DNA of 64,000 nt, taken from NCBI GenBank assembly GCA_009760855.2, contig WPIO01000003.1:2414001-2478000 (forward strand), in the 5' to 3' direction. Positions 33,725 to 45,442 of this stretch are shown piece after piece. Position numbers and translations under genes: made by a program. A model generated the notes under the pieces. That model worked only from the letters and a program-made list of their open reading frames with translations. It was not told the origin of the DNA and did not search any database. Origin of the DNA: Cristatella mucedo. Lineage: Eukaryota > Bryozoa > Phylactolaemata > Cristatellidae. Within the stretch, counting starts at the first letter, position 1. Each line of letters opens with the position of its first letter.

Positions 33725-34509
33725 TATTATCACGTGTATGCATATATGAATCTCTGTATAGTCATCGTTAACCTTCATCTTTTAACAATTTGCTATGGCT
33801 GCACTTGGATAAGATGGTTTCACATAAATGGAATAACAGCACTTATGCATTTTCTAATGCAAGTTTTACGATTTACAATACAAGCTGATTTTTTTAACCG
33901 TGGGAATATTTTTTTAATAACTAGTCACATTAATCTTCCTAAGCCTCTCAAAGGATGCACTGTGGTCATTAATAGGCAGGATCATTTGCTGGGCCGTAAC
34001 CTAGCTGAATTAATTATTCTTATTTTGAGAGTGCATACTTTTAAGAATAACACTGACGTGACAATAACGGTCAGAATATAATATGGAAATATAATATAGC
34101 GTCCAAAGAACATACTGTATATGCTGCCTTCAGCTCCAGTTCTGTAACAGGCTAGCTGAAACTGGTACATCGGGTTTGTTCGGCTGGTCTGCCGCTTCAA
34201 CCGTCTGCAGGTAGAAGATTATGCAACCGTAGATTTGTGTCCTCAATATTTTAATGACGTTTAATAACTATTTTACGAATGCAGGCTGCCATTTTGACAG
34301 CAGGCTGTTGGCATGCTACTCTGTGCTGGCACTTTCCTTCCTGAGGTAGCAGTTGCCGACTTGTGCTACCTTGTTTGCTGTTTGAGGTAGAATATCTTCT
34401 GGCTGCTCGTTATTATTAAATGACTCGTTCTTTTGGTATTATCCGCGGCCATTGCAAGCAACTGTGCTGGTGTTTTGTATCGAGTGCATGGTACTGTTCT
34501 GTATTGCAG
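33725..34509. other. Intron before exon f, no gene seen
   Basis: AT-rich with chance frames only. Confidence 0.5.
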
Positions 34510-34701
34510 TCGAGCGTTGGCAAGAAAGGGGACACGCTGTCACTGCCGCCCGGCAGCCCTAAGGCCAAGCACTCTGCGGATACATCGAAAAAGCAACTGC
34601 TGTTAGTTCAAGAAAAAGAAGGCAAGAAGCAAACCACGTTGTCCGTTCACGGCTCCAGCAATGACCTTACAGCGGATTCGTCGGCAGACAGCGGATTCAA
34701 G
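34510..34701 (+). CDS. RAB11FIP: Rab11-FIP, Ser/Lys-rich middle exon f
   Basis: This is an exact 64-codon exon, phase 0 in and out, between acceptor CTGTATTGCAG and donor GTGTGG. It encodes SSVGKKGDTLSLPPGSPK and ends ...LSVHGSSNDLTADSSADSGFK. The GSxNDL-SSADSGF pattern resembles the phosphoserine-rich middle region of class I FIPs, where kinase sites and short sorting motifs sit, but there is no folded domain to confirm it. High third-position GC contrasts with the AT-rich intron on the left. Confidence 0.72.
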
Positions 34702-34936
34702 GTGTGGCAGCATGCGCGCGACCCCCACGGCCGAGGTCGAGGGGCTGGCAGGCGGCAGCTCAGCGTGCTGAGCTGCGATTTTGTGCGCTCGTGGCTAGGA
34801 GCTCTCTCGGCAATCTCTCTCTGTTTAGCTTGGTCATCGGCGTGCCGCCAGTAGCGTCGGACCGCAAGCCGTTGTCGATGCAAAGCCACCAAAGAGTCAA
34901 AGTCAGTGTCAACGATTGCCATTGCCCTTACTTAAC

Positions 34937-35592
34937 TCAACCCGTCTGTCTGTCTTTCTGCCCGCCTGCCTGTCTGTCTTTCTTTACGCCTGCCCGTCTT
35001 TCTTTCCGCCCGTCTTTCTTTCCGCCCGTCTTTCTTTCCGCCCGTCTGTCTGTCTGCCAGTCTGTCTTTCTTTCTGCCCCTCTGTCTGTCTTTCTACCCC
35101 TTGGTCTTTCTTTACGCCTGTCTGTCTGTCTTTCTGCCCGTCTGTCTGTCTTTCTGCCCGTCTGACTTTCTCTCTGCCCGTCTGTCTGTCTTTCTGCCCC
35201 TCTGTCTTTCTACCCCTCTGTCTTTCTGCCTGTCTTTCTTTCTGCCCCTCTGTCTTTGTGCCCGGCTGTCTTTATGCCCGTCTGTCTGTCTTTCTGCCCC
35301 TCTGTCTTTCTACCCCTCTGTCATTCTGCCCGTCTTTCTTTCTGCCCGGCTGTCTTTCTGCCCCTCTGTCTTTCTTTACGCCCGCCTGTCTGTCTTTCTG
35401 CCCGGCTGTCTTTTTGCCCGTCTGTCTTTCTTTTTGCCCGTCTGTCTTTCTTTTTGCCCGTCTGTCTTTCTGCCCGGCTGTCTTTCTGCCCGTCTGTCTT
35501 TCTTTTTGCCCGTCTGTCTTTCTGCCCGGCTGTCTTTCTTTTTGCCCGGCTCTCTGTCTGCCCGTCTGTCTTTCTTTCTGCCCGTCTGTCTG
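34937..35592. repeat. Pyrimidine minisatellite, TCTGTCTTTCTGCCCG-type
   Basis: About 650 bp built from 12-24 bp variants of TGCCCGTCTGTCTTTCT on the + strand, with more than 25 repeats. It reads as Leu/Phe/Ser/Cys/Pro-rich frames on + and Lys/Arg/Gln-rich frames on -. These are artefacts of the repeat. Confidence 0.97.
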
Positions 35593-35678
35593 CTAGCTAG
35601 CATAGGGCAGCTGGCGTGATCGGCTTGTTGCTTCCGGGCGTTTTCCTGTGCGGCCGCCTTGTAGATTTTTTCGGCAAG

Positions 35679-35800
35679 CGGGGCCTGCTGAGCAAAGAGA
35701 AGAGTGCGAGCACGTGGGAGGTGACGACCACGAGTGACGAGTTCGGCAGCAGTGGCGGCGCACCATCGGTGGGCGATGCTCGAATCAGCCTGTTTGACAA
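35679..35800 (+). CDS. RAB11FIP: Rab11-FIP, middle exon g
   Basis: This exon reads RGLLSKEKSASTWEVTTTSD, then EFGSSGGAPSVGDARISLFD, and leaves two bases (AA) at a GTATGC donor. Those bases are completed by G of the exon at 42395 to Lys. The acceptor is TTTTTTCGGCAAG, chosen because it gives phase 0, as needed after 34701. The reading frame is also open upstream to a TAG acceptor at 35664, which would need phase 1. Low-complexity Ser/Thr-rich linker; the boundaries are less certain than in the C2 exons. Confidence 0.6.
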
Positions 35801-36089
35801 GTATGCCTGCCATTCGACTCCAGTGGCTTTGCTTTCGAGCGTTTCGTCGTTCATTAAGTCAACTGGACAGCGAGCAGCACAACGCGTCGTTACTCTTGCT
35901 GTTCTGTTCAGCTAGTTGTGTCCTAGCACTCAGCTGCAAAAAAGCTAATGATGAGTAGTAGGCGTTCGACCACTAAATACTAGTTGACGAAGCATAGAGA
36001 ACGATTGCGCCTGATTAACAGATTGCCTTTCTTGGTGGCTTTTTCATACACCGGTGTATTCAACAGAAAAATATAGCAAGAACATGTCT

Positions 36090-36915
36090 TTGACTCTTCA
36101 AACCCAAGTAAGAATGGCAGATTTCCTGTTTTATAGCGCCTTAAAAATGACTGTATTGATCTTTTTGGATATATTAAATATGCCCTGTAGTAATATGAAA
36201 ACAGAAGTGTGGATCGGTAGTTCTGACGACTTCAACGTAAAAAAAGTGATCATACACACCATGATTAACCCTGATGTAAGCCGGAAGCAAAATATCGACA
36301 ACTAATTTGTTTTTACCTATCTCCGAATTACATGCGACTTTTATCCCAGCACATTGAACTTACTTAGATCGAGGTACGTTCGTGAAGGTACCTTCGTAAA
36401 CATGTCATCAAACATCCAGGCGCTTTATTTTCTCCAATCATGCATTTTGTACCGCAAAACCTACCCGACCGAAACCAGAAATAATTTTGGGGCTGAGCTA
36501 AGCAGAACTGAACTCACAGTTTAAATTTCACTTTGATAAGTAAATAATTGGCTGAGTTATGGAGTTTACAAGGTGCAAAGCTACACTGAAAATAAAGCCC
36601 TTAAAAGTCGCAAACGTGCACCTCAGAATGCATCGTGCAGGTACCTCGATCTATCAAGGTTCAATAAGTGAGGATACTAATCGATTATGATGCTGAGATC
36701 GGTAGTTTTTTTATTTGCAGATATTTTGCTTCCGGTTTACATCCGGGCCAGTCGTGGTTTATCACAGTCACCTTTTTTACGTTAAGTCGTCAGAACACCT
36801 GATCTCATTTATAATACATTTGTCTTTTGAAAGGTACCCTAAATAAATATTCGATTGTCGGGCCAATTTATAAATAGTTTCTTGACTTTCTCCTTTAACG
36901 AGAGGCCAAATGCAT
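36090..36915. mobile_element. Foldback element, copy 1 (about 820 bp)
   Basis: The outer about 200 bp on each side are imperfect inverted repeats. Left TCTGACGACTTCAACGTAAA and GTAAGCCGGAAGCAAAATAT mirror right ATATTTTGCTTCCGGTTTAC and TTACGTTAAGTCGTCAGA. The unique centre (36330-36680) is non-coding. The same sequence recurs in opposite orientation at 16340-17540. It looks like a non-autonomous foldback or MITE-type DNA element; superfamily unknown. Confidence 0.78.
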
Positions 36916-37049
36916 TCTTTATTCCATTCTTTATTCCAAAAAGAACTCAATAGCGTTGCACTTGCTATGCAAATTGATGCTTCAGTGATGTACAATCTAA
37001 ACCTAAAGAAGATGGCCACGACCAGTTTGCTCCTAGGTCGTAGCCTAGC

Positions 37050-37322
37050 GGCAAGGTACACCTATTTAGGACAGCATATGGTGGGTCCCTGTGATTCGTC
37101 CTTGATGTGCTTATTCGTGCTGACACTGTGCATGCTGCCACTAACCACATTTGCATGCTGACCCTGTGCATGTCACCCCTAACCATATTATTCATTGTGT
37201 TTGTTTTTCAAGCATGATTTTACTTACCGTTCAATTGCATTTCCCTTTGCAGCAAATGTAAAGCACCTAGAAAGAGATGAAGTTCTCTGAGGGCGCTTTA
37301 TCAAGTGTATTATTATTATTAT
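37050..37322 (+). mobile_element. LINE family A 3' end
   Basis: ACACCTATTTAGGACAGCAT, GTGATTCGTCCTTGATGTGC and the terminal AAATGTAAAGCACCTAGAAA...GGGCGCTTTATCAAGTG with ATT repeats match 21094-21369 closely, so it is probably a recent, strongly truncated copy. Confidence 0.92.
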
Positions 37323-37465
37323 TACCCAGGTCGTGGATATGAGTCTTCCAGTGGGCGATCTTTCTTACCACTTACCACTGTAGGTGCTGGTGATAGCAGC
37401 CGAGGCTTTTCTGTGGCTATATAAATGAAGCTGTTGAAGCAGCTAACCTTTATCATAGTAACGTG
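37323..37465 (+). mobile_element. SINE family 2 copy
   Basis: CCAGGTCGTGGATATGAGTC, GGGCGATCTTTCTTACCAC, CTGGTGATAGCAGCCGAGGC and AAGCTGTTGAAGCAGCTAAC. The tRNA-like head is truncated at the ATT tail of the preceding LINE. Confidence 0.75.
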
Positions 37466-37609
37466 AAAAGACCCTGCCGTACACTTGTTGCTACACCGGC
37501 AAAGACTGACTGATAAAGAGCGAAGCTTTTGGCATCATTTCACCCTAGTGAGTGTCCATGCTCAAAGTCTGCAGGCTACTACTGGAAAGCTAGTTGGTCA
37601 GGATACGTT

Positions 37610-37800
37610 AGTATTCTCTAGATTAACAAAGCGTGTTGGCCGTGACAGTGCAGGAGGTAAAAAGCTCACTCTTTACGACGTAGGTCATGGGTTCACATCC
37701 TGGTGGAGGCGATCCTTTACTTCCAACTGCAACCGGTGGCAATAGCTGCTAAGGCTCTTCTGCGGCTGTACAGATGAGGCTGTTAACTCAGCTGATATTG
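37610..37800 (+). mobile_element. SINE family 2 copy
   Basis: CGTAGGTCATGGGTTCACAT, GGCGATCCTTTACTTCC, AGCTGCTAAGGCTCTTCTGC and AGGCTGTTAACTCAGCTGAT. Confidence 0.75.
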
Positions 37801-38421
37801 TTTTGCTTGGAGCGATAAAAAGGATCACCTTCTATTTATCAAGCATTAATTGCCTTATGTGCAGTGGGCTGAAGCAAGAGCACACTGGACCCACAAAGAC
37901 TGGAGAAAAATCAAACGGGGCGATGAGAGTAAATTCTCAATTCTCATGACTGGAAATATAAGCAGTACGTGAATCGTTGCTGTATTGGAGGTTTTGATAA
38001 ATGCCTTCGAAATGTGAAATTTCGTTGCAAAGGTAGTCGCGGTCTGAGGCTGCTTCTGTAGCAGATACTTGGCACCGTGATGTGAAGCGTTTACTTAAAG
38101 CTACTCCGTAACGTTGCAGTACCCAGCGAAATGAGCCATGGTAGATAGTTTTATTTTCAAAGAGGGCTATGAGCCTAGTAGCACGTGGCTAAGCCTATCT
38201 AGTATTTTTACGGTGTACTGTTACTGTAGTGCCAATAAGCTAACGGAGGTGTACCATGAGTCCTCACACCTCCCTTTAATGTGTGTGGGTGAAGTCGATA
38301 AACCTCAACTGGGTCGTATCACATCTAAAGAATTGGTTTTCTCAATTATATGTACGACTTTCGGTGAACGTTTAGGCCATATGTTTGCGAATGTTTAGTT
38401 AGCTCTATGCCTGGGCAGCTC
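37801..38421. other. Intron, no gene seen
   Basis: Only short frames; no repeat recognised. Confidence 0.5.
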
Positions 38422-39520
38422 TAATAATAATAATAATTCACTTTATAAAGCGCCCTCAGAGAACTTAATCTCTCTCTAGGCGCTTTACATTTGCTGTAAA
38501 GTGAAATGCAATTGAATGGTAAGTAAAATCATACTTGAAAAACAAACGAAATGAATAATATGGTTAGGGGTGACATGCACAGGGTCAGCATGCAAATGTG
38601 GTTAGTGGCAGCATGCACAGTGTCAGCACGCATAAGCACATCAAGGACGAATCACAGGGACCCACTAAATGCTGTCTTAAATAGGTGTGTTTTTAGGTAC
38701 CTTTTAAATGTGGTCAGATCAGGGGATGTTCTGACGCAGGTCGGGAGGGAGTTCCAGGCTTTGGGAGCATATGAACTAAATGCACGGTCTCCAAAGGATT
38801 TAAGGTTTGTATGAGGTATTTCTAGACTGTTGGATTCCGAAAAGCGAGTGGTACGATGCTTGGCCTGATGGGGTAGTATATCTGACAGATATGCTGGAGC
38901 TATAGAATGAAGGGACCTAAAAGTGAGCGACAAAACCTTGAAGTCAATCCGTTGCTTGACTGGTAGCCAGTGCAGGTCGGCGAGAAGTGGAGTAATGTGG
39001 CAACTGTGATGCTCACGACAGACAAGTCTAGCTGCCGAGTTTTGCACCAGCTGCAATCGCCGGATCGCACATGCTGATAGGTCAGTAAGCAGTGAGTTGC
39101 AGAAGTCGAGACGGGATGTCACGAATGCATGGACCAACTTGGACGTGGTATCTTTATCTAAACAAGCCCGAATTTTAGCAATGTTATGAAGCTGAAAATA
39201 GGTGGATTTGACTGTGGAGCTGATATGGTCGTCTAAGGAGAGGTCGCTTTGGAATATGACACCTAGATTTCGAGCTGATTCAACTGGAGATATGCTGGCA
39301 AAGCCAATTTTGAGAGTCAGCCTTTCCAATCTCTGGATCACACTGGGTTTGCCCATAACTAGTAAGCTAGTTTTATCATCGTTAAGTTTTACAAAATTTT
39401 CTGCCATCCATGTGCGGATGTCATCAATGCATGCAGCAAGTGAGTTGAGAGAATTTGAGGTGCTCGAAGGCTGGGAGGGATCAAAGCAAAGGTACAACTG
39501 AGTGTCATCCGCATAGAAGC
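38422..39520 (-). mobile_element. LINE family A copy with 281-codon RT frame
   Basis: The - strand frame 39497-38652 encodes the RT C-terminal half with no stop: MYLCFDPSQPSSTSNSLNSL, then ...[39 protein letters not shown] and AWNSLPTCVRTSPDLTTFK. It is 5'-truncated just after the YADD region. The 3' UTR and TAATAATAATAAT tail are at 38422-38650. Very similar to the young copies. Confidence 0.92.
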
Positions 39521-39774
39521 TCTGACAGGTGATTGCAGATTGCAGTGGTTCAACTTCATTTTACCACTACTAATCAATATACTCGTACTGAAAGTTTTCT
39601 TAGATATTACATACTTTTATTTTATACATTGCATGTGATTACAGCAGGTTGCAGTAACTTTTTTAAATTTTATAACCGACTCCTAACTTTTTGGGTCAGG
39701 TGGCCATTTTATTGGCGTGGCTTATACTTTTTGCTCTCGAATGTGTTCTGATTCTAGTCTGTGGATATTCGATT

Positions 39775-40700
39775 GGGGTTAGCTGAAAGCAAACTTTCTT
39801 TAATTGAATGTCGACAAAACCAACCTACTAGTTATGGGCAAGCCAAGTTTGATTCAGAAATTGGATACCTAATGCTCAAAATTGGCTCAGCCAGCATATC
39901 TCCTGTTGAATCTGCACGTAATCTAGCTGCCCTGCTCCAAAAAGACCTTTCATTAGATCATCACATCAGCTCCACAGTCAGGTCTGCTTTCTTTCAGCTA
40001 CATGCAATGCTAAAATTCGGGCTTGCATAGACAGGATACTACATCGAAACTTGTCCATGCAATTTTGATATCCTGTCTCGACTTCTTGCACTCACTGCTT
40101 GCTGATCTACCGGCCTGTGCAATCAGAGGCTCACAGTTGGCGCCAAACTCTGCTGCTAGGCTTGTCTGTCGTGAGCGGCGCAGTTGCCATATCACTCAAT
40201 TCTTGCTGACCTGCACTGACTCCCTATCAAGCAGCATATCAATTTCAAGGTACTGTCACTTGCTTTTACATCCCTTCGTTCTCTGACTCCAGCCTACCTG
40301 TCAGAACTACTCTGCTGCCACCAGGCGAAGAATCCTACAACCCACTGTTCTGACTCGAGTCGTGTAGTCGTACCCATAGGAACCTGAAAACCGTTGGTGA
40401 TCGTGCCTTTAGTTCCTATGCTTTTAAAAGCCAGGAACTCACTACCGACGCACATCACAACGTCCGTTGACACGACGACTTTTAAAAAGAAGCTTAAAAC
40501 GTATCTGTTTATGGCAGCATTTGGTGGGTCTTAGTGATTCGTCTTCCGTGTGCATGTACCTGCTAACACTATGCCTGCTGCTTGCAGATGTTACGTCCAC
40601 TCATTTGGTAATGCTTTCTATGTAGCATCTGTACATTGTCTGGACAGAGATTCAGCTCTATGAGGATGCTATACAAATGTATTATTATTATTATCTTGCT
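39775..40700 (+). mobile_element. LINE family A decayed copy
   Basis: Fragmented RT frames (LMLKIGSASISPVESARNLA, HAILISCLDFLHSLLADLPA) and the 3' end GAGATTCAGCTCTATGAGG, then ATT repeats at 40679. Confidence 0.85.
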
Positions 40701-40959
40701 TCATGCTACAATTTGGCTTTCTAGTTATAGTACTACCTTGCACCCGTGAAAATCATGGAAACCATCAACTGTGATAGGGAAAGCAGGTTTGAGTGTCCAC
40801 TGATCTAGCGGATGAGCTTGCCCCACTGATTGCCAAGTTTAGAGTTCTTAGTTGATAAAGAAAAAAATATTTTTTGGATGAAAAATTAAGTATATTTCAA
40901 AATTATGGGAAAGCATTATTTAAAAACTATATTTAATGGAATTTTCTTTCAAAATAATT

Positions 40960-41075
40960 GCAAATATTCGTAACCATTCGATCATGCTTCCTTTGTAGCA
41001 ATTTTAAAGCGCCTAGAAAGAGATTGAGTTCTCTGAGGGGGGCTTTATCAAATGTGTTAGTATTATTACTGTTGG
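40960..41075 (+). mobile_element. LINE family A 3' tail
   Basis: GTAACCATTCGATCATGCTT, AAAGCGCCTAGAAAGAGATT, GAGTTCTCTGAGGGGGGC, and a tail decayed to GTTAGTATTATTAC. Confidence 0.88.
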
Positions 41076-41311
41076 GTAGCAAATCAGCATTGAGTTTGTG
41101 ATTGGACGTGCTGAGAATCTTTAGGTTTATATTAACTACATAGGATGCCTCCCCTCATGAAGAATCAAGGACAGATTCTATTTGTGTAAGTCCATCGCTT
41201 ACACCAAAGGCAGGTGATGCCGCCGTGCAGTCTGTCACTCTTCTTATCTGTCAGCTTTCCTATATGCCAACTCAGCTGCTCCAAGCAGAGGCACCAGTCA
41301 TAATATTGTTA

Positions 41312-41455
41312 TTAGCTGAGTTAACAGTCCCATTTATATAGCAACAGAAGAGCCTTATAGTAGGCTGGCAATAAAGGATTGCCCACTGCTAGATTCGAAC
41401 CATAACATTGGTCGCGAAGAGCGAACACCTTGCTTTCTGGTCCACCACGGCCTTG
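41312..41455 (-). mobile_element. SINE family 2 copy
   Basis: TTAGCTGAGTTAACAGTCCC, AATAAAGGATTGCCCACTGC and TAGATTCGAACCATAACATT. The head is decayed. Confidence 0.75.
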
Positions 41456-42394
41456 ACATCACTTTGGGTGACAGCAAAGGGAGTCATGGTGCAAAGAGTG
41501 CAAGCTGCAGGAATGCCATGGCCACCTTCTGAAAAACGTTATCAAGTCCATAGTCTTATGAAGTTTTAGCATTTCAATGTTAGGTTTTAGCTATGAGAGT
41601 ACATGTTTCAGCTGTGCATGTAAATTGGCCACTCATCTTCTTTTGACGCTCATCACTGCTGTATCGTCGTATAGTACTATCAGTATCACACCAAGCACTC
41701 AATGTAAACATGAAGTGAGTGACTGTGCCGGACTTGCAAACTAGTGAATGTACTAGCATACCTAGCTTATTATAGGAGTAGATCTTTGGTGAGCTGCAAA
41801 CAAATGATGGCTAAGTGAATGAGGCTGCACCTAAAATAGAGGTTCTCCATACATGTTCGATGTGATGCTATTTACTTGGCTGGAAGTTTGTCGCCGGTGA
41901 TGGAATTGTCAGTAAGAGCGCTGTATTTTGGTGCCGGGACCACGGTTCAAACCTTTTGACCATTTCACAGGACAGCACGATCCGAGGTACCGATCAGGCG
42001 CTACATCCAAATGCATCCGAATGCCTCCTCAGCTTTCGATGCGGTGCCCTTCGTTGTCCTTGTATCCGTGTGTAAGAAATCCTGTGGATGCCCCATCGCT
42101 TGTAAGACCTATCCTTACGTTACGTGTTTAGGTCTTTGCGGCAATCGCCAGTTCTTGACTGTGCAAGAACGCATCTAGGATGGCATGGCAAGCCTTTGGC
42201 GAATTCCTTGCCGATTCCGTTCGGGCGATGTGTCCTAGCTGTGAGCGCCAGCCGCGCTCTCTTTTCCATTTAACTGACCACTGTCTACCGGAGGCTATTA
42301 CAGTTCTTCGACGATGTACCGTTTTGCTGTACTGTCTTTGCGGCTAACTGACTAAACTAACTCGCCTCTGCCGGGCTTCTTGCTGAACCTTTAG
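41456..42394. other. Rab11-FIP intron, no gene seen
   Basis: GC rises towards 42000-42390 but no exon with matching phase was found before 42395. Confidence 0.5.
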
Positions 42395-42477
42395 GCTCGA
42401 CCCGCCAAAGTCAGGCAGGAGTGGCAACAGCAACGGCAACGTGCAAAATGCAGACACGAGCAACCAGAGGCGATCAG
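42395..42477 (+). CDS. RAB11FIP: Rab11-FIP, middle exon h
   Basis: Acceptor CTGAACCTTTAG and donor GTAGCC flank an 83-nt exon that reads KLDPPKSGRSGNSNGNVQNA, then DTSNQRRS. It enters in phase 2 and leaves in phase 1, agreeing with both neighbours. It is Asn/Ser/Gly-rich linker. The next exon lies only 108 bp away, the shortest clear intron of the gene. Confidence 0.68.
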
Positions 42478-42585
42478 GTAGCCAGCACACAGGCGGCAGC
42501 GGGCCGTCCCGCTGTCCTCCGATGTGAGCGCTTTGCGAGTCGGTGACTTGCTGCCACGACTCGGCGTGGCTTGTCTGCTGTTCAG

Positions 42586-42711
42586 GTCCTGCGCTGGTCG
42601 TCGAGGACTACAGCGACGATATAGCGGCCTACATTAAGGGGGCGCAGAAAACTGAGAGCACTACAGCTGCAGCATCAAGAGCCGATGTCCCCAAGCCGAC
42701 CGCTGACAAGG
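42586..42711 (+). CDS. RAB11FIP: Rab11-FIP, acidic middle exon i
   Basis: Acceptor CTGCTGTTCAG and donor GTGGGT. In phase 1 it reads GPALVVEDYSDDIAAYIKGA, then QKTESTTAAASRADVPKPT, leaving G. An acidic VEDYSDDIAAYI segment is followed by Ala/Ser/Pro linker. Codon choice is GC-rich at third positions, like the other exons. It has no recognised domain and is assigned by phase and position. Confidence 0.7.
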
Positions 42712-42877
42712 GTGGGTGTCGCATGTCACCAGTCTTGTCGCTGCGTGTCTCACGTGCGTGACTCTCGCAATGTTTTTGTAAGTTCCCGCGAGACCCCTAC
42801 AGGCTAGGCTGCCTCATGAGCGGTGTCTCGGGTGCGGAGCGATAACTAGAAAAGTGGAAAGACAGCTTTAGAATGAA

Positions 42878-43020
42878 AGTCTAGCTGATTCAACAGTTTC
42901 ATTTCTATAACGGCGGAACAGCCTTAGCTGTTATCGCCACCGCTTGCAGCGGGCAACAAAGGCACGCCCGCTGCCCAATTCGAACCCAACACCCGACTTT
43001 TCTCTTACAGCAAGCTGCAT
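42878..43020 (-). mobile_element. SINE family 2 copy
   Basis: GTCTAGCTGATTCAACAGTT, GCCTTAGCTGTTATCGCCAC and CCAATTCGAACCCAACACC. Confidence 0.8.
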
Positions 43021-43194
43021 GCCTCCGGGCTAAGACCCGGGTATGCAGGTATCAGACATCGTCAGTGCAATCTTCCCTGAAACAACTCCCTTAGATTTCC
43101 CAGTATGTGTTCGCTTGGTTGATTCACGTGCAGCAGCCGAGTCCGACCTCTGTTCTTTTTCGAAAGGCGTGTTTTAAAATGCAGGAAATGTACT

Positions 43195-43314
43195 TCGTTT
43201 AGCAGCACGTCGTTTTCCGTGCTTGCATTCCAACATATGTCAAGTGCCTAGAAAGCGATTTAGTTCTCTTAGGAGTTGGTGCACACATTTTAATAATGAT
43301 AATAATAGTATGAA

Positions 43315-43345
<31 letters not shown>
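43195..43345 (+). mobile_element. LINE family A 3' tail with long ATT repeat
   Basis: TCAAGTGCCTAGAAAGCGAT, TTAGTTCTCTTAGGAG and an extended ATT run at 43315-43343. Confidence 0.75.
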
Positions 43346-43497
43346 AGAATTGCCGTGAGAAGAGGGCTACGAAAGTGGGGGGCCGGGCAGGGGGAGGGGC
43401 TCTCCCTCAGCCCCTGGTCGTCCAGCTTGCTAGGGCACTGCTTCGCTTGCTGCCGTGTACGGGCCTGGGCTGGTCACGTCAGAGACCCTTTTCGACA

Positions 43498-43572
43498 TAT
43501 TGGGCATGCTAACACTAACCATTTGATCGTGCTTTCTCTGCAGCAATTGCAAAGCGCCTAGAAAGAGATTAC
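43498..43572 (+). mobile_element. LINE family A 3' tail
   Basis: CTAACACTAACCATTTGATC, TTGCAAAGCGCCTAGAAAGA, ending at GATTA where the - strand copy begins. Confidence 0.8.
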
Positions 43573-44275
43573 TAATAATAACGATAATGCACTTGATAAA
43601 GTGCCCCCAGAGAACTCAATCTCTTTCTAGACGCTTTACATTTGCTGCAAAGATAACCGCGATTGAATGGTGAGTAATATCATGCTTGATAAACACCATG
43701 AATAACATAGTTAGGGGTGAAATGCACAGGGTCAGCATGCAAATGTAGTTAATGGCAGCATGCAGTGTCAGCACGCATAAGCACATGCAAGACTGATCAC
43801 AGGGACGTTGTAAATGCTGTCCTAAATAGGTGTTTTAAGTTCTTTTTAAATGTGGTCAAGTCAGGGGATGTCGTGACGCAAGTCAGGAGTGAGTACCAGG
43901 CTTTGGGAGCGTACGAGCTAAATGCTCGGTCTCCTAAGGATTTGAAGTTTGTACGAGGTATTGGTAAACTGTTGGATTCCGAAAAGCAGGTGGTACAATG
44001 CTTGGCCTGCTGGGGGAGTAGATCTGACAGATAGGCTGGAGCCAAAGAATGAAGTGACCTAAAAGTGAGCGACAAAACCTTAAAGTCGATCCGTTGCTTG
44101 ACTGGTAGCCAGAGCAGGTCGGCGAGAAGGGATGTGATGTGGCAACTGCGCCGCTCACAACAGACAAGCCTAGCTGCAGAGTTTTGCATCAGCTGTAAGC
44201 GCCTGATTGCACTTGCCGATAGGCCAGCAAGCAGTGAGTTACGGAAGTCAAGACGGGATGTCACAAATGCAGCAG
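43573..44275 (-). mobile_element. LINE family A copy, tail-to-tail with the previous
   Basis: The left tail is CTAATAATAACGATAATGCA. A - strand frame at 44264-43797 encodes the conserved C-terminal RT part (MTSRLDFRNSLLAGLSASAI, HITSLLADLLWLPVKQRIDF). Truncated at 5' in that region. Confidence 0.9.
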
Positions 44276-45442
44276 GAAGTGTTATAAGGGCTCGTGGCGT
44301 ACGTGAAGCGCCTGAACAGAGATTATTAAGTTACCTTATGGTACTATACACATGAAGAAATAAATATACAAGTGCTCACACCTATCTTTCTCATCCAGAA
44401 CGAAAGAGTTTCTGAAAGCCACCCTCTCTTGGCCGGTTTTAGCGAGGCATCGCTACGAACTGCTGCTGGTCGTTTGAGCTGGATAGTCGTTCGAAATAGA
44501 GTTGAGTAGTCGAATGTGGCGGACCGACTTATTCGGATTTGCCAGACATGTGGATTGGCATCTGATGATCTTGCAATTAATATGCGTCCTTCACGAATTG
44601 AGCTGTTGTCTGTGACATGCGGCTAGGTACGTATTAGCTCTGGCAGCTGTCACTGAAGTAAGCCGTCGAATTCACCTAATCCAGCGATGGAACCGACCGA
44701 CTTCGTGAGACAGCTGGTCCGACTGACAGGAGTTCAGGGTTGCATCATGTCATCGTGGCCACGTGCTTGGCTGCATGATAGTGGGGAGCACTTGCCTGTC
44801 ACCGCTCGGTCCAATTTGCTCCGGCAAGCTAGCGCATAGCGCGCCACCAACTTCTTGCTATGAATCGAGCCGGCCTTGCCTCACTCGTGCGTTGTGCTTT
44901 TGCAAGCTGTGCAGTGCATCGAGAATGTCGCTTGAGTCATAGCACAGCGGCGATGTGACTTCATCCTGTGGCCCAGCAAAATACAATTGTAATCAACCTC
45001 CTGCTACTGACGCTGCTGCTTTTGGAACTTCACACCCACTAGTTCGGTGGCAAGGGGCGCTCTTGGCAGCCCCGGTGAAATTGAGGCTCTATGCAGTGCA
45101 GGTCAAGGCTGCCTCCAAGCTAAAGTCGCGCACACCCGACATAGGCTCGAGCCGGGGGTCACATTCTATAGGCTGCATGCAATGCTGCGGCTGCTAAGTG
45201 CATGTCTTCATCGTCGTCCGGATTTTTCGGCCAGTCGACCAGCCTTTGTAGTGGCAGCCTTGGCAACTGCGCCTCTTTGACAAGCCCATCCTCGAATGGA
45301 ATGCACTTTTTGCACTTGCCGCCCGTTGGTCATAGCATTATTGGTCGCTCGAGCACTGTGCCACAGTGTCCCGGTACGTAGCGCAGCACAGGCCAGGTCG
45401 CTAGCCGTGCACGATCGGCGGTCGCTTGCTCCTATGCTGTCG
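44276..45442. other. Intron, GC-rich in its right half, no gene seen
   Basis: Overlapping open frames at 44955-45590 on both strands, with no recognised domain. No exon fits the required phase with good sites. Confidence 0.4.

Noticed and set aside
34916-35619. Cys/Leu/Phe/Ser-rich 226- and 172-codon frames and a Lys/Arg-rich - strand frame
   Set aside because: They are products of the pyrimidine minisatellite, not proteins.
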